From contig JAQXIO010000023.1 of NCBI GenBank assembly GCA_029007825.1, forward strand, positions 1-64,000: a DNA stretch of 64,000 nt, given 5' to 3'. Positions 52,611 through 62,347 of the stretch are shown here, piece after piece. The notes beneath the pieces are model-generated. The model had not been told where the DNA came from, made no database searches, and saw only the letters and a list, made by a program, of their open reading frames with translations. Both the position numbers and the translations under genes were made by a program. This DNA comes from Bacteroidales bacterium. Lineage in GTDB: Bacteria > Bacteroidota > Bacteroidia > Bacteroidales > JAQXIO01. How positions within the stretch are numbered: the first letter of the stretch is position 1; every line of letters begins with the position of its first letter.

Positions 52611-53354
52611 TTATTCTCCTCTCTTCGCTTTACGTGCCAACAGATAAAATACTTCATCCATGGTTCCCACTTCAAATCGTTTTTTTAATTCAGAAGGGCT
52701 ATCAAGCGCTTCTATGCGTCCGTCGACCATAATGGATACGCGATTGCAATATTCGGCTTCGTCCATATAATGGGTCGTAACAAAAACCGTTATTCCTTTG
52801 TCGGCTGCCTGATAGATGAGTTCCCAGAATTGCCGCCGTGTGACAGGGTCGACGCCTCCGGTGGGTTCATCCAGAAAAACGATACGGGGCTCGTGAAAGA
52901 TAGAGACGGAAAAAGCCAGTTTTTGTTTCCATCCTAACGGCAGACTTTGTACCAGCGTGTTCCGCTCGGATTCGAATCCGAGGCGTTTCAACAGGTCATC
53001 GGTTTTCTGCGCTATTTCTTTATCGCTTAAACCGTATATTCCTCCGAACAGACGTATGTTTTCCCACACTTTCAAATCTTCATACAATGAAAATTTCTGG
53101 CTCATATAGCCTATGTTCTGCTTGATTTGTTCGGATTCTTTATTGATATCGAATCCGGCAACCGTTCCGGTTCCTCCCGTGGGTTTGCTCAAACCGCAAA
53201 GCATACGCATTGCCGTGGTCTTGCCTGCTCCGTTTGCTCCCAGAAATCCAAATATTTCGCCTTTTCCCACATCGAACGAGATGTTATCAACGGCTGTGAA
53301 GCTTCCAAAGCGTTTGGTTAGTTTTTCTACATGTATTACCGGATTTTCCATCAT
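52611..53354 (-). CDS. ABC transporter ATP-binding protein (second NBD, YbhF-like)
   Basis: A 247-residue ATPase with Walker A GANGAGKTT, Walker B IVFLDEPT and the H-loop VTTHYMDEAE. The signature motif reads LPLGWKQ instead of LSGGQ, the variant found in one half of YbhF. The protein therefore corresponds to the C-terminal half of the two-NBD YbhF, here encoded by a separate gene. It overlaps the first ATPase gene by 4 bp. Energises the heterodimeric permease. Confidence 0.9.
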   Translation of the reverse strand: MMENPVIHVEKLTKRFGSFTAVDNISFDVGKGEIFGFLGANGAGKTTAMRMLCGLSKPTGGTGTVAGFDINKESEQIKQNIGYMSQKFSLYEDLKVWENIRLFGGIYGLSDKEIAQKTDDLLKRLGFESERNTLVQSLPLGWKQKLAFSVSIFHEPRIVFLDEPTGGVDPVTRRQFWELIYQAADKGITVFVTTHYMDEAEYCNRVSIMVDGRIEALDSPSELKKRFEVGTMDEVFYLLARKAKRGE

Positions 53355-54265
53355 TCTGCATTTTGTGACATTTGCATATAGCAGTCTTCTATCGTTGCTT
53401 GTATGGGTTTTATCTCTATTTCTCTATAGCCTTGCCTGCTCAAACGATCTCCGAGCGAGACTATTGTCAACCGTTTATCATCAACTGTAATATGGTGAAC
53501 ATCTCCGAACGAGAAACAGGTTTTCACACCATCCAGAGTTCTCAGGTCCTGCAATAACGAAGACATTTTATCGGCTTTTACAGCCCAAAGGGTTTCTTTG
53601 AAATTATCTATTATTTGTCCGGGTGTTTCAATATCGAGAAACGTTCCTTTCCGAATCAACGCTATACGGTCACATAATACTGCTTCATCCATATAAGGGG
53701 TAGAGACGACAATTGTGATACCCTGCTCTTTCAATCGCGTCAACATTGCCCAGAATTCTTTTCTCGAAACGGGATCAACACCGGTTGTGGGCTCGTCCAA
53801 AAAGAGGACCGAGGGCTTATGAATCAAAGCACAGCTCAATGCGAGTTTTTGCTTCATTCCTCCGGAGAGTTTCCCTGCTTTACGCGTTTTGAAAGGTTCT
53901 ATTTGTTTATAAATATCTTCTATGAGGGTATAATTTTCTTCAATCGTCGTTCCAAATACCGTTGCGAAAAAGCGAAGATTTTCTTCTACGGTCATGTCCT
54001 GATACAGGGAGAAGCGTCCGGGCATATAGCCTACGCGTTTTCTAATTTCCTTATAGTCTTTTACAACATCATATCCATCGACCAACGCTTTTCCGCGATC
54101 GGGTAGAATCAATGTGGTAAGAATACGGAAAAGCGTCGTTTTTCCGGCTCCGTCGGGGCCAATAATTCCAAACAGTTCTCCTCTATTAACAGAAAAAGAG
54201 AGAGCCGTCAGTGCTGTAACGGTTCCATACGCTTTGTCCAACTGTATAACGTCAACTGCATTCAT
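53351..54265 (-). CDS. ABC transporter ATP-binding protein (first NBD, YbhF-like)
   Basis: A 304-residue ATPase with Walker A GPDGAGKTT, a canonical signature LSGGMKQKLALSCA, Walker B VLFLDEPTTGVDP and a C-terminal ~75-residue extension (from about 225) of the type found after NBDs of drug-export ATPases. It equals the N-terminal half of YbhF. It overlaps the downstream ATPase and the upstream HlyD gene by 4 bp each, so synthesis is tightly coupled. Confidence 0.9.
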   Translation of the reverse strand: MNAVDVIQLDKAYGTVTALTALSFSVNRGELFGIIGPDGAGKTTLFRILTTLILPDRGKALVDGYDVVKDYKEIRKRVGYMPGRFSLYQDMTVEENLRFFATVFGTTIEENYTLIEDIYKQIEPFKTRKAGKLSGGMKQKLALSCALIHKPSVLFLDEPTTGVDPVSRKEFWAMLTRLKEQGITIVVSTPYMDEAVLCDRIALIRKGTFLDIETPGQIIDNFKETLWAVKADKMSSLLQDLRTLDGVKTCFSFGDVHHITVDDKRLTIVSLGDRLSRQGYREIEIKPIQATIEDCYMQMSQNAE

Positions 54266-55167
54266 GGTTTCAGTTTTACCTGTCCGTACATTCCTATTTT
54301 TATATATCCGTCATTTTTTACCGCTATTTTCACTGCATAAACAAGATTCGCTCTTTCGTCTTTTGTTTGTATGTTTTTCGGTGTAAATTCCGATTCATCG
54401 GCGATCCATGTAATTTTCCCGGGATATTCCTTTATATTGTCTTTTCCGTAATCGGCTATCAGCGTTACATTTTGCCCTATTTTTATATCCGACAACTGAT
54501 CGGAGGTGACATATGCCCTCAAAAACATATTATCTATATCGGCTATTTTAAAAAGTGCTTTTCCGACAGATGCCAATTCTCCTTGTTCTGCATATTTCGT
54601 CAGGATCGTTCCGTTTATAGGACTGGTTATGTGGCTTTTCTGCAACTGGTCTTCTATCTGTGCCACCTGCACGTCGATTGCCGCGCTTTCTCCTTCTATG
54701 CTTTGGTTTCCGTTTTCAAGCGTCGATATCTGAGCTACCAATTGTTTCTCAAGCACCAGCAGTTCTGCGTCAATGTCATCGACTTGCTTTCTGTTTGCCG
54801 CATTGCTTTCAAGGAGTGCTTCAAAACGGGCTTTTTCATATTTCTGCTTTGCTATTTGTTCACGCGTAGCTGCTATTTGTTTCGCTATGTCGGAACGCCT
54901 ACTGTTGACGGATTTTATATTTTCCAGCAATTGTTGCTTTTTCAGCCAAAGCTGCACGGTATCAATGTATCCAATTTCCTGATTTTCGGTAAGCCTCTGT
55001 CCTTCCGTAACATCGAACTGCATAATTTTTCCGTTCGCCTCTGCAGATACAATAACTTCCGTAGCTTCAAACGTGCCTGTGGCATCGTATTTTCCATCAT
55101 TATTACCACAAGAAACAAATGCTGTAACAAATAAAATATAAAGTAAAATATTCCCGATCGTTTTCAT
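54262..55167 (-). CDS. HlyD-family periplasmic adaptor (lipoprotein)
   Basis: A 301-residue membrane-fusion protein with a lipoprotein signal (lipobox FVSC, Cys20). It has a biotinyl-lipoyl-like barrel (EVIVSAEANGKIMQFDVTEG), a coiled-coil hairpin (about 80-165) and a beta-barrel domain (SPINGTILTKYAEQGELAS). It joins the inner-membrane ABC pump to the TolC-like channel encoded next to it. It resembles YbhG/MacA-type adaptors. Confidence 0.9.
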   Translation of the reverse strand: MKTIGNILLYILFVTAFVSCGNNDGKYDATGTFEATEVIVSAEANGKIMQFDVTEGQRLTENQEIGYIDTVQLWLKKQQLLENIKSVNSRRSDIAKQIAATREQIAKQKYEKARFEALLESNAANRKQVDDIDAELLVLEKQLVAQISTLENGNQSIEGESAAIDVQVAQIEDQLQKSHITSPINGTILTKYAEQGELASVGKALFKIADIDNMFLRAYVTSDQLSDIKIGQNVTLIADYGKDNIKEYPGKITWIADESEFTPKNIQTKDERANLVYAVKIAVKNDGYIKIGMYGQVKLKP

Positions 55168-55178
55168 AGGAATCCGTT

Positions 55179-56435
55179 TTAATTATTAGTTGTATTTTTT
55201 ATTTCATAGATTGTCATAAGCAGTTGCACTTCGTGAAGAAGCTTGTCCTGCCGAGCCTGGTCTTCGGCGGTTATATCGCGAAGCATATCCGTAACCGTCA
55301 GGGTTCCGTTCCTGACCTTTACTTCCGAAGCTTTCCGTATATTTTCCCTCAAACGGATGATTTCATCATCATTCTGCATCAGCTTACGGATTTTCTCTAC
55401 CTCATTATTCTGCTGCGTCAATTGTAATCCGGTATTGAAAAGGAAAGTTTCTCGCTGAACATCGATATTGCTTTGATTTGTTTCCAGCAGCCTCCGGTCG
55501 TTCTTTTTCGTATATAAGCCGCCAAAGTTCCAGGAGAGTTTCAATCCGGCTATATAATAAGGGGAGAACTCGTTTTTCAGCATATTCAATCCGGGATTTC
55601 CTATGCCCCCTTGTACAAATGCCCCCAGTTTAGGAAGATTTTTTGCTGTCAGCATGCTTTTTTGTACCTCAAACTGATTGTATTGTGCGTCCATCAAATA
55701 GAGTTCGGGCCGGTTTATCTGCATATCTATATCCTCTCTTAAGGCTGGTTTCAACAGATCATCGCTCTTTACCATTTCGCCTATCATAACCGATAACATT
55801 TCCTGATAGGCTGTCCGTAGCGCTTCCAGCTCGGTTTGTTTCTGGATTGCATTCAATTGATTTACTTTCACTGCGTCTAAATCTGCCTGATTGGCGATAC
55901 CATTTATTATATACGACGCGACTTCCGCGTAATTGCGTTTCAGTTCGTCCTGAAGCAGTGCATTTTGCTTTAATTGTTCGTTCAGAAGAAGTATTCCGAA
56001 AAAGAGATCGTTTACACGTTCATTCAACGTATATAAATCAACTTCGAGCTGCTTTTCTTCGACAGCGGACGAAGCTTTTGTTATTTTCTTCTGCTTATTG
56101 ATTACTCCTCCGTCCCAAATGGCCTGATTCACCTCGACTACGGCCTGATACTGATCCTTACTTAATCCATCGATTTCCAATCCGGGTAACTTTACCGGAA
56201 TTTCCGTAACTTCAGACTGATAGGTCGCCTTTGCGGACAGGGCAACCTGCGGCAGATATCCTCTTGCTGCATTTGTCAAATTATATTCTTTCGATTTGCC
56301 GATTAACTCATAACGTTTTATCAACGGATAATTTTCCCTTGCTTTTTGCTGACAGGTTTCAACCGTCAACTGTGCATTTACGGCAACGCTCCAAAGAATG
56401 GAAGCAAAAATGAGCCAACCTCTATTTATCCTCAT
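55179..56435 (-). CDS. TolC-family outer-membrane efflux protein
   Basis: A 418-residue outer-membrane factor with a signal peptide (cleavage near VNAQL, residue 21). Two OEP repeats have long amphipathic helices (first QKARENYPLIKRYELIGKSK, second half rich in Asn/Gln/Leu). Strand regions include LPQVALSAKATY and GLKLSWNFGGLYTKKNDRR. It forms the exit duct for the ABC/HlyD system. It is the first structural gene after the TetR gene, with 58 bp between. Confidence 0.9.
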   Translation of the reverse strand: MRINRGWLIFASILWSVAVNAQLTVETCQQKARENYPLIKRYELIGKSKEYNLTNAARGYLPQVALSAKATYQSEVTEIPVKLPGLEIDGLSKDQYQAVVEVNQAIWDGGVINKQKKITKASSAVEEKQLEVDLYTLNERVNDLFFGILLLNEQLKQNALLQDELKRNYAEVASYIINGIANQADLDAVKVNQLNAIQKQTELEALRTAYQEMLSVMIGEMVKSDDLLKPALREDIDMQINRPELYLMDAQYNQFEVQKSMLTAKNLPKLGAFVQGGIGNPGLNMLKNEFSPYYIAGLKLSWNFGGLYTKKNDRRLLETNQSNIDVQRETFLFNTGLQLTQQNNEVEKIRKLMQNDDEIIRLRENIRKASEVKVRNGTLTVTDMLRDITAEDQARQDKLLHEVQLLMTIYEIKNTTNN

Positions 56436-56493
56436 AATCCGTTTTATTTTAACTGTTATATTTAATAGTGTTATTAATTATCCGGTAAAAAAA

Positions 56494-57117
56494 TTACTCA
56501 GAGTGCAGACTTTTCAATATTGTCTTTACATTTTCCCGTTTACGATTTGCTATTATTTTCTTCATTTCCTCATCAGAAACTTTAACTATATTCTGCATTA
56601 CCGGTTTCAACAAGAATATTCCCACATTGAGGGACAAGGCAGTAATAAAAAAATCGATCACCGATATTTTCCGGATATTTCCCTTTTGTATTTCCTCTTC
56701 CAAATCTTTTTCGAATTGTGCCATAATGGAACGTGGTATCTCTCCTACCTTTTCTTTTATTGCCGCTAATCTTTCGGGATTCGTGGTTACTTCATTTATA
56801 ACTAAAAAAGGCAACCGCGGGTTTTGTTCCAAAATGTCGAAATGTGCTTCTATTTTCCGGGTCAATTTTTCTTCAAAGGTTCCTCCTTTCTGGTCTATCT
56901 CAAAAAACGTAGAAGCAAATAAACGAACCTTCTGCTCAAAAACTCTCTGAAAAAGATTTTCTTTCGTACGAAAGTAATAATGTACTAACGTCTGATTACA
57001 ACCTACCTTTTTCGCTATTTCAATAGTAGAAGTAAGCGCAAAGCCTTTCTCCAGAAATAATTCTTCCGCAGCGCTCAATATTGCCTGTTCCATCGAAGCA
57101 TCTTTTTCTTCCTTCAT
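56494..57117 (-). CDS. TetR/AcrR-family transcriptional regulator
   Basis: A 207-residue repressor. The N-terminal helix-turn-helix (about 10-55) has ILSAAEELFLEKGFALTSTI and GCNQTLVHYYFRTKENLF; the C-terminal ligand domain is helical. It is first in the leftward block and probably represses itself and the efflux genes until the exported compound binds. No clear operator palindrome was found in the short upstream gap. The inducer is unknown. Confidence 0.88.
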   Translation of the reverse strand: MKEEKDASMEQAILSAAEELFLEKGFALTSTIEIAKKVGCNQTLVHYYFRTKENLFQRVFEQKVRLFASTFFEIDQKGGTFEEKLTRKIEAHFDILEQNPRLPFLVINEVTTNPERLAAIKEKVGEIPRSIMAQFEKDLEEEIQKGNIRKISVIDFFITALSLNVGIFLLKPVMQNIVKVSDEEMKKIIANRKRENVKTILKSLHSE

Positions 57118-57253
57118 ATATATTAATAGAATTATTTAATAGTATTATTAATACACTGCAAAGTAAATTATATTTTTATATACCCAAAATATCCGGCCCG
57201 TTAAATTCTCATAAAAAAGATTTTCCGTATAAAGCGATATTACAAATAAAAAA

Positions 57254-57283
57254 AGATAGCCCGGCTGAATAACCGGACTATCT
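57254..57283 (-). terminator. Rho-independent terminator of gpmA
   Basis: Read on the minus strand: an 11-bp stem AGATAGTCCGG / CCGGGCTATCT with one mismatch, followed by a T-run, 24 bp after the gpmA stop. Confidence 0.8.
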
Positions 57284-57307
57284 CTCTCTTTATCTATCAA
57301 TAGATTT

Positions 57308-57997
57308 TTATTCCAGATAATAATGTTTCAGAGGTTTTAATTTCTCATTCAATTCATAGACCTGCGGAATGCCTGTCGGGATTTCCAATCCTACAATATC
57401 CTTATCACTTATATTGTCCAGGTATTTTACCAACGCTCTCAAACTATTTCCATGCGCTGCGACGAGCACTGTTTTACCGGATAAGAGCGTAGGTGCGATG
57501 TAATCCTGCCAGAAAGGCAATACACGTTTTATCGTCATTTCCAACGATTCGCCCAATGGTAATACGGCGGGATCGAGTCCTTTGTATTTCACATCGAAAA
57601 CAGGATTACGCGGATCGTCTTTTTCCAACATGGGGGGTGCAATATCGTAACTTCTTCTCCAAATGTGTACTTGCTCTTCCCCAAATTTTTTCGCTGTTTC
57701 CGCTTTGTTCAAACCCTGCAATGCACCGTAATGGCGTTCATTCAATCTCCAGTTGTGTATTTCGGGCACCCACAGCCTATCTACTTCCTGCGAGAGAAGG
57801 TGCTGTGTCCTGATCGCTCTTTTCAAAACCGAAGAAAAGGCTATATCAAATGTCAGTCCGGAATCTTTAATCAATTTGCCGGCATGACGGGCTTCCTGTT
57901 CTCCTTTTTCACTAAGGTCAACATCTTCCCATCCGGTAAATTTGTTTTCTTTATTCCAGACACTTTCTCCATGACGGACCAAAATTAATTTATACAT
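57308..57997 (-). CDS. gpmA: 2,3-bisphosphoglycerate-dependent phosphoglycerate mutase
   Basis: A 229-residue histidine-phosphatase-superfamily enzyme. The phospho-His site is [10 protein letters not shown] (His9), followed by [29 protein letters not shown] and the second His in [11 protein letters not shown]. It interconverts 3- and 2-phosphoglycerate in glycolysis. The chain is slightly shorter than E. coli GpmA (250), mainly at the C-terminus. It lies 35 bp downstream of the aldolase gene, so two glycolytic genes share a transcript. Confidence 0.95.
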   Translation of the reverse strand: MYKLILVRHGESVWNKENKFTGWEDVDLSEKGEQEARHAGKLIKDSGLTFDIAFSSVLKRAIRTQHLLSQEVDRLWVPEIHNWRLNERHYGALQGLNKAETAKKFGEEQVHIWRRSYDIAPPMLEKDDPRNPVFDVKYKGLDPAVLPLGESLEMTIKRVLPFWQDYIAPTLLSGKTVLVAAHGNSLRALVKYLDNISDKDIVGLEIPTGIPQVYELNEKLKPLKHYYLE

Positions 57998-58032
57998 AGC
58001 GTCTATCGTTTTATTGTTCTATCGTTCAAAAA

Positions 58033-59091
58033 TCAGGCCAAATCTATAGAGGTATCAAGATATACGTCTTGAATTGTATGCAACAGTTCAACGCCCTCTT
58101 TCATCGGCTTCTGGAATGCTTTCCGACCGCTAATCAGTCCCATTCCTCCTGCACGTTTATTCACTACAGCGGTAATTACAGCTTCCTTAAGGTCTGAGGC
58201 TCCATTCGATTCTCCTCCGGAGTTTATCAAACCGACTCGTCCCATATAACTGTTTGCTACCTGATAGCGGCAGAGGTCTATGGGATGATCGGATGCTAAT
58301 TGGGTGTACATTCTTTTATCGCTTTTAGCAAAGTTCAATGCGGTAAATCCGCCATTGTTCGTCGGCAGCTTTTGTTTTACGATATCCGCCTGAATCGTAG
58401 CACCCAAGTGGTTTGCCTGTCCTGTCAAATCGGCAGCGGAATGATAGTCTGTCCCGTCTTTTTTGAAACTGCTGTTTCGCAAATAGCACCATAAAATCGT
58501 TGCCATGCCCAGTTGATGTGCATATTCAAAGGCTTCCGATATTTCGATGAGCTGACGACGGCTTTCCTCGGAGCCGAAATAGATCGTAGCCCCAACGGCT
58601 ACAGCACCCATATTCCATGCTTCTTCGACCGAACCAAAAAGAATCTGGTCATAGGTATTGGGATAACTCAACAGTTCATTATGATTTATCTTTACAATAA
58701 AGGGAATTTTATGTGCATATTTCCGTGCTACCGATCCTAATACGCCGAATGTCGAGGCTACGGCGTTACAGCCTCCTTCTATCGCAAGCTTTACAATGTT
58801 TTCAGGATCGAAATAGAGGGGATTGGGTGCAAATGAAGCTCCGGCCGTATGTTCAATGCCTTGATCGACGGGCAATATCGATACATAGCCGGTATGTGCC
58901 AGCCGCCCATGATTTAAAAGTGTCTGTAAACTGTTCAGCGTCGGTATATTCCGGTCGGAAGGAATCCATATGTCGTCTATCGTATCGGGCGACGGTGCAT
59001 GGATGAGCGATTTATCAATAGTCTTACAAACATGTCCCAAATAAAATTCCTGCCGGTCACCCAGCAATTCTTTGATTTTTGTCGATTCCAT
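58033..59091 (-). CDS. fbaB: Class I fructose-bisphosphate aldolase
   Basis: A 352-residue DhnA/FbaB-type aldolase. Visible are [20 protein letters not shown], the Schiff-base Lys region [27 protein letters not shown] and a C-terminal phosphate-binding segment [11 protein letters not shown] and [18 protein letters not shown]. It cleaves fructose-1,6-bisphosphate by Schiff-base chemistry without metal. It precedes gpmA by 35 bp. The upstream 756 bp carry no other gene. Confidence 0.95.
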   Translation of the reverse strand: MESTKIKELLGDRQEFYLGHVCKTIDKSLIHAPSPDTIDDIWIPSDRNIPTLNSLQTLLNHGRLAHTGYVSILPVDQGIEHTAGASFAPNPLYFDPENIVKLAIEGGCNAVASTFGVLGSVARKYAHKIPFIVKINHNELLSYPNTYDQILFGSVEEAWNMGAVAVGATIYFGSEESRRQLIEISEAFEYAHQLGMATILWCYLRNSSFKKDGTDYHSAADLTGQANHLGATIQADIVKQKLPTNNGGFTALNFAKSDKRMYTQLASDHPIDLCRYQVANSYMGRVGLINSGGESNGASDLKEAVITAVVNKRAGGMGLISGRKAFQKPMKEGVELLHTIQDVYLDTSIDLA

Positions 59092-59847
59092 AGCGCAATA
59101 TTTTATGTTTATTTATATAGAACAGTTCAAAGAGCAAAAAGGCTTTCCTTTTATATTATTTTAAACTGTAAAGAGTTTGGAATAAACGCTTCGCCTCAGC
59201 ATAGTTTAAGCAAGTTTAACTATGCGTTCGGCTTGCAGTTTATTTTAGGTACCTATATAGAATTTTACACCGTCGAATAAATCTGCAAGCCTTATTCGCC
59301 TCAGTTGGTATCGTTTACTAATAAACTCCATCCATAAATTTCTACCAGATGCAGGAATTTGACGCCGCTGCACAGCAAAACCTGTGCTTTCGACTGTTCG
59401 TGTAATGTTGTATATAAAACACGAAAAATATGAAGTGGTGGGCTTTCTTGATTTTATTTAACCGTTCGATGAAAATCAGATACCAAAAGCCGCTAATTAT
59501 ATAGAAGAACACCTTAATTTTCGTTATTCTCAACACATATCTTTATCTTTGCACTTACAAATATCAACAGCTGATAACAACAAAATAAGATAGTGAGATA
59601 ACATTAAAACGAAATATTAATAATAGCATTTATATTATTCGATATACTCTGAAAATATGACAATTAGATGAAGTATAGACACGAATAAGTTCAGTGGACG
59701 CTTTGCGTGGGTGAAATTTATCGTCTGTAGGGATCACACCAAATACCTCAAAGGTATAAAGTTCACATTTCGTTTGTCTCATCCCGGGACATTTGTGTTC
59801 TGCACCCGTATTATTAAAATTATAGTTCGCGCTCAAAAACAGCGTAG
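59092..59847. other. Gene-free region with repeat-like relics
   Basis: No intact gene. A hairpin GCATAGTT / AACTATGC (arms 59198-59226 region) lies within a stretch that resembles a dispersed motif of Bacteroidales genomes. TATCTTTG (59544-59551) looks like an orphan -7 box, and a short minus-strand frame at 59630-59836 has coding-like composition but neither a recognisable product nor a good start. I treat it all as decayed or repeat-derived DNA. Confidence 0.4.
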
Positions 59848-60639
59848 ATGAAAATTTATTATTTCGGAAAAATAGGCTTGTTGATAATAGGCTTCCTGAT
59901 GGGATATTTTATACCTGCACGTGCACAGGTACAAGAACCGGATACCCTGCGTCAAACGGTATCTACCCAGTATGCCACGGATGATACACACAGTTTAAAG
60001 CTGAAAGAAGTGCTCATTCCGACAGCGGTAGTCGGAGTTTCCGCATTGTTTATTCACGACGGATGGCTGACGAAACAACGGGAGAATGTTCAGGATGTCC
60101 TTTCTGCCAAAGGACGGCATAAAACCAAAGTCGACGAATATAGCCAGTATGTCCCGATGCTGGCCGTTTACGGGTTAAATTTGTGTGGAGTGAAGGGACA
60201 ACATGGACTCGTGGACAGGAGCATAATCCTTGCCATGTCGTATGCAACGATGGGTATTCTTGTTAATACAATGAAATACACATTTAAGGAAAAGAGGCCG
60301 AACAGTGACGCCCGCAATTCATTTCCTTCAGGACACACAGCCACGGCGTTCATGGGTGCCGAATTTCTTTACAAGGAATATAAAGGTGTTTCACCTTGGA
60401 TAGGCTATGCCGGATATGCTGTCGCAACGGCTACAGGATATTTGAGAATATATAACAATCGACACTATATCAACGATGTAATTGCAGGTGCTTGTATCGG
60501 GATTCTAAGCGTAAAATTGGCTTACTGGTTATATCCCAAATGCTTTAAAAGGTCTAAATGTAACAAAGCGGTAACTATAGCCGGATTACCTTATTATTCT
60601 ACCGAAGGCTGGGGTGTGAACATGTGCGTTCAATTTTAG
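59848..60639 (+). CDS. PAP2-family phosphatase
   Basis: A 263-residue protein with a signal/anchor helix (about 8-24), further hydrophobic segments and the three PAP2 motifs: KYTFKEKRPN (about 145-154), FPSGHTATAF and a late RIYNNRHYINDVIAGA with the catalytic His. It dephosphorylates lipid or polyprenyl phosphates on the periplasmic face. It converges on the myo-inositol-phosphate synthase gene through a shared terminator. In Bacteroides, inositol-lipid synthesis needs a lipid-phosphate phosphatase near this synthase, so a link is possible but unproven. Confidence 0.87.
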   Translation: MKIYYFGKIGLLIIGFLMGYFIPARAQVQEPDTLRQTVSTQYATDDTHSLKLKEVLIPTAVVGVSALFIHDGWLTKQRENVQDVLSAKGRHKTKVDEYSQYVPMLAVYGLNLCGVKGQHGLVDRSIILAMSYATMGILVNTMKYTFKEKRPNSDARNSFPSGHTATAFMGAEFLYKEYKGVSPWIGYAGYAVATATGYLRIYNNRHYINDVIAGACIGILSVKLAYWLYPKCFKRSKCNKAVTIAGLPYYSTEGWGVNMCVQF

Positions 60640-60872
60640 TAAATTATGACAGATTACAAACGATGGACATGCGGAGCATTTCACGGAAACCGAAAAACTT
60701 CGCAACCACCTTTGAAATTGCCGTTTTCTATAGCAATACCCAGATTTCTCTATCCCAACCGACTCTTCGATACATATTACCGTATATATCCAAATCGACT
60801 AAACCTTACCAAATAGTTATTATAAGGGGGTTTTTATCCAAAACTTCAGTTTTATTAATGTAGCCCTACACG
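60640..60872. other. Gene-free spacer before the terminator
   Basis: No supported gene. Short frames exist but lack coding character. The spacer separates the PAP2 stop from the shared terminator. Confidence 0.4.
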
Positions 60873-60904
60873 AAGACAGCTCCAAAATATTTTGGAGCTG
60901 TCTT
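60873..60904. terminator. Bidirectional terminator between the PAP2 gene and inositol-phosphate synthase
   Basis: A perfect 32-nt palindrome with 16-nt arms AAGACAGCTCCAAAAT / ATTTTGGAGCTGTCTT. T-rich ends serve both directions. Confidence 0.85.
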
Positions 60905-60944
60905 TCCCCCAACCGGGGGTATGTCAAAAATTATGCAGCTAACA

Positions 60945-62252
60945 TCAATCTATATAATCCAATGTTTTTTCTCCTATAATCTGACGCAGGGTGTTTTTCA
61001 GTTTTACGTACTGAATAAACAGATCGTGTTCGGGTTCTGCATCCAGTTCATGCATCGGACTCTTGAAGTAGAACGACAGCCATTTCTGAATGCCATGGAA
61101 TCCACAACGCTGAGCCAGATCGGTAAACAGTACCAAATCAAGGCACAAAGGAGCTGCCAGAATCGAATCACGGCAAAGGAAATCGACTTTCAACTGCATG
61201 GGATAACCGAGCCAGCCGAATATATCGATGTTGTCCCAACCTTCTTTATTATCCTTACGGGGCGGATAATAGTTTATGCGGACTTTATGATAAACATTTC
61301 CATAAAGTTCAGGATATAAATCCGGTTGCAATATGGTATTTATTACCGAAAGTTTACTTTCTTCTTTCGTTTTGAAAGAGCCTGGATCATCCAATACCTC
61401 TCCGTCCCTGTTGCCGAGGATGTTGGTAGAGAACCATCCGTTCAGACCTAACATTCGTGTTTTCAACATCGGGGATAAAACGGTTTTCATCATTGTCTGC
61501 CCTGTCTTGAAATCTTTTCCGCAAATAGGTACTTTTTTCTGCTCTGCCAAATCCCATATTGCGGGCATATCTACCGTAAGGTTCGGCGCTCCGTTGATAA
61601 ATGGCACCCCTTCACTCAGGGCGGCATACGCATAACACATACTCGGAGCTATTTCGGGACTATTTTCTTTCATTGCCTGCTCCAATTTTGCCAAATCCTT
61701 ATGCGTATCGCTCATAGGCAAAAATACTTCCGTACTGGCACACCAGATAACGACCATCCGGTCACAGTTATTTTTTTCCTTGAATTTCCGGATATCTTCA
61801 CGCAATTGCATTACCATGTCCCATTTTGTCGGAGCATCTTTTACCCATATACCACAAAGACGTTTTACAAAGTTCTGATCGAATGCGCCTTTCATCGGTT
61901 TAATGGCTTCCAGTTCGTCTTTTACTCCGTCTATATCTTTCCGTGTCAGTACTTCGGCATGCTTTGCAGCATCATATACGTTTTCAGGAAAGATATCCCA
62001 TCCGCCGAATACGATATCATTCAATTCAGCCAAGGGTACAACGTCTTTAATTTTAGGGAAATTATTTTCATTCCGTTTTCCCAAACGAATGGTTGCCAAT
62101 TGTGTAATCGAACCGATGGGTAATCCCAGTCCTTTTCTAACAGCTAATGTTCCTACAATAAAAGTAGATGCAACGGCCCCGCCTACACCTACAACAAGAA
62201 CTCCAAGTTTGCCTTTAGGTTCTTTCATTTCAACTTTTTCCACGTCGTTCAT
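60945..62252 (-). CDS. myo-Inositol-1-phosphate synthase
   Basis: A 435-residue INO1-type synthase. The Rossmann NAD site is GVLVVGVGGAVASTFIVGTL (about 15-34), followed by VVIWCASTEVF, PFINGAPNL, and the catalytic Lys-rich region GKDFKTGQTMMKTVLSPMLK. The C-terminal lobe includes IDIFGWLGYPMQLKVDF and FLCRDSILAAPLCLDL. It converts glucose-6-phosphate to inositol-1-phosphate, the first step towards inositol lipids in Bacteroidales. I chose MNDVEKVEMKE (62252) because the upstream Met would leave a shorter leader after the strong promoter at 62317-62347. Confidence 0.95.
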   Translation of the reverse strand: MNDVEKVEMKEPKGKLGVLVVGVGGAVASTFIVGTLAVRKGLGLPIGSITQLATIRLGKRNENNFPKIKDVVPLAELNDIVFGGWDIFPENVYDAAKHAEVLTRKDIDGVKDELEAIKPMKGAFDQNFVKRLCGIWVKDAPTKWDMVMQLREDIRKFKEKNNCDRMVVIWCASTEVFLPMSDTHKDLAKLEQAMKENSPEIAPSMCYAYAALSEGVPFINGAPNLTVDMPAIWDLAEQKKVPICGKDFKTGQTMMKTVLSPMLKTRMLGLNGWFSTNILGNRDGEVLDDPGSFKTKEESKLSVINTILQPDLYPELYGNVYHKVRINYYPPRKDNKEGWDNIDIFGWLGYPMQLKVDFLCRDSILAAPLCLDLVLFTDLAQRCGFHGIQKWLSFYFKSPMHELDAEPEHDLFIQYVKLKNTLRQIIGEKTLDYID

Positions 62253-62316
62253 ATTTAATAAATAAACAAAAATCAATTCCCACTATCACGTTTTCGGGTG
62301 TGATTAAAAACAAGTA

Positions 62317-62347
62317 CAAATGTAGAGCAGGTCTGCAATATTACAAA
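62317..62347 (-). promoter_or_regulatory. Promoter of inositol-phosphate synthase
   Basis: On the minus strand TTTG (62344-62347), a 19-bp spacer, then TACATTTG (62317-62324): a complete consensus match giving a leader of about 58 nt. Confidence 0.65.

Noticed and set aside
54367..55134. Plus-strand frame of 255 codons opposite the HlyD-family gene
   Set aside because: Fully antisense to a well-supported adaptor gene; Phe/Cys-rich with no domain.
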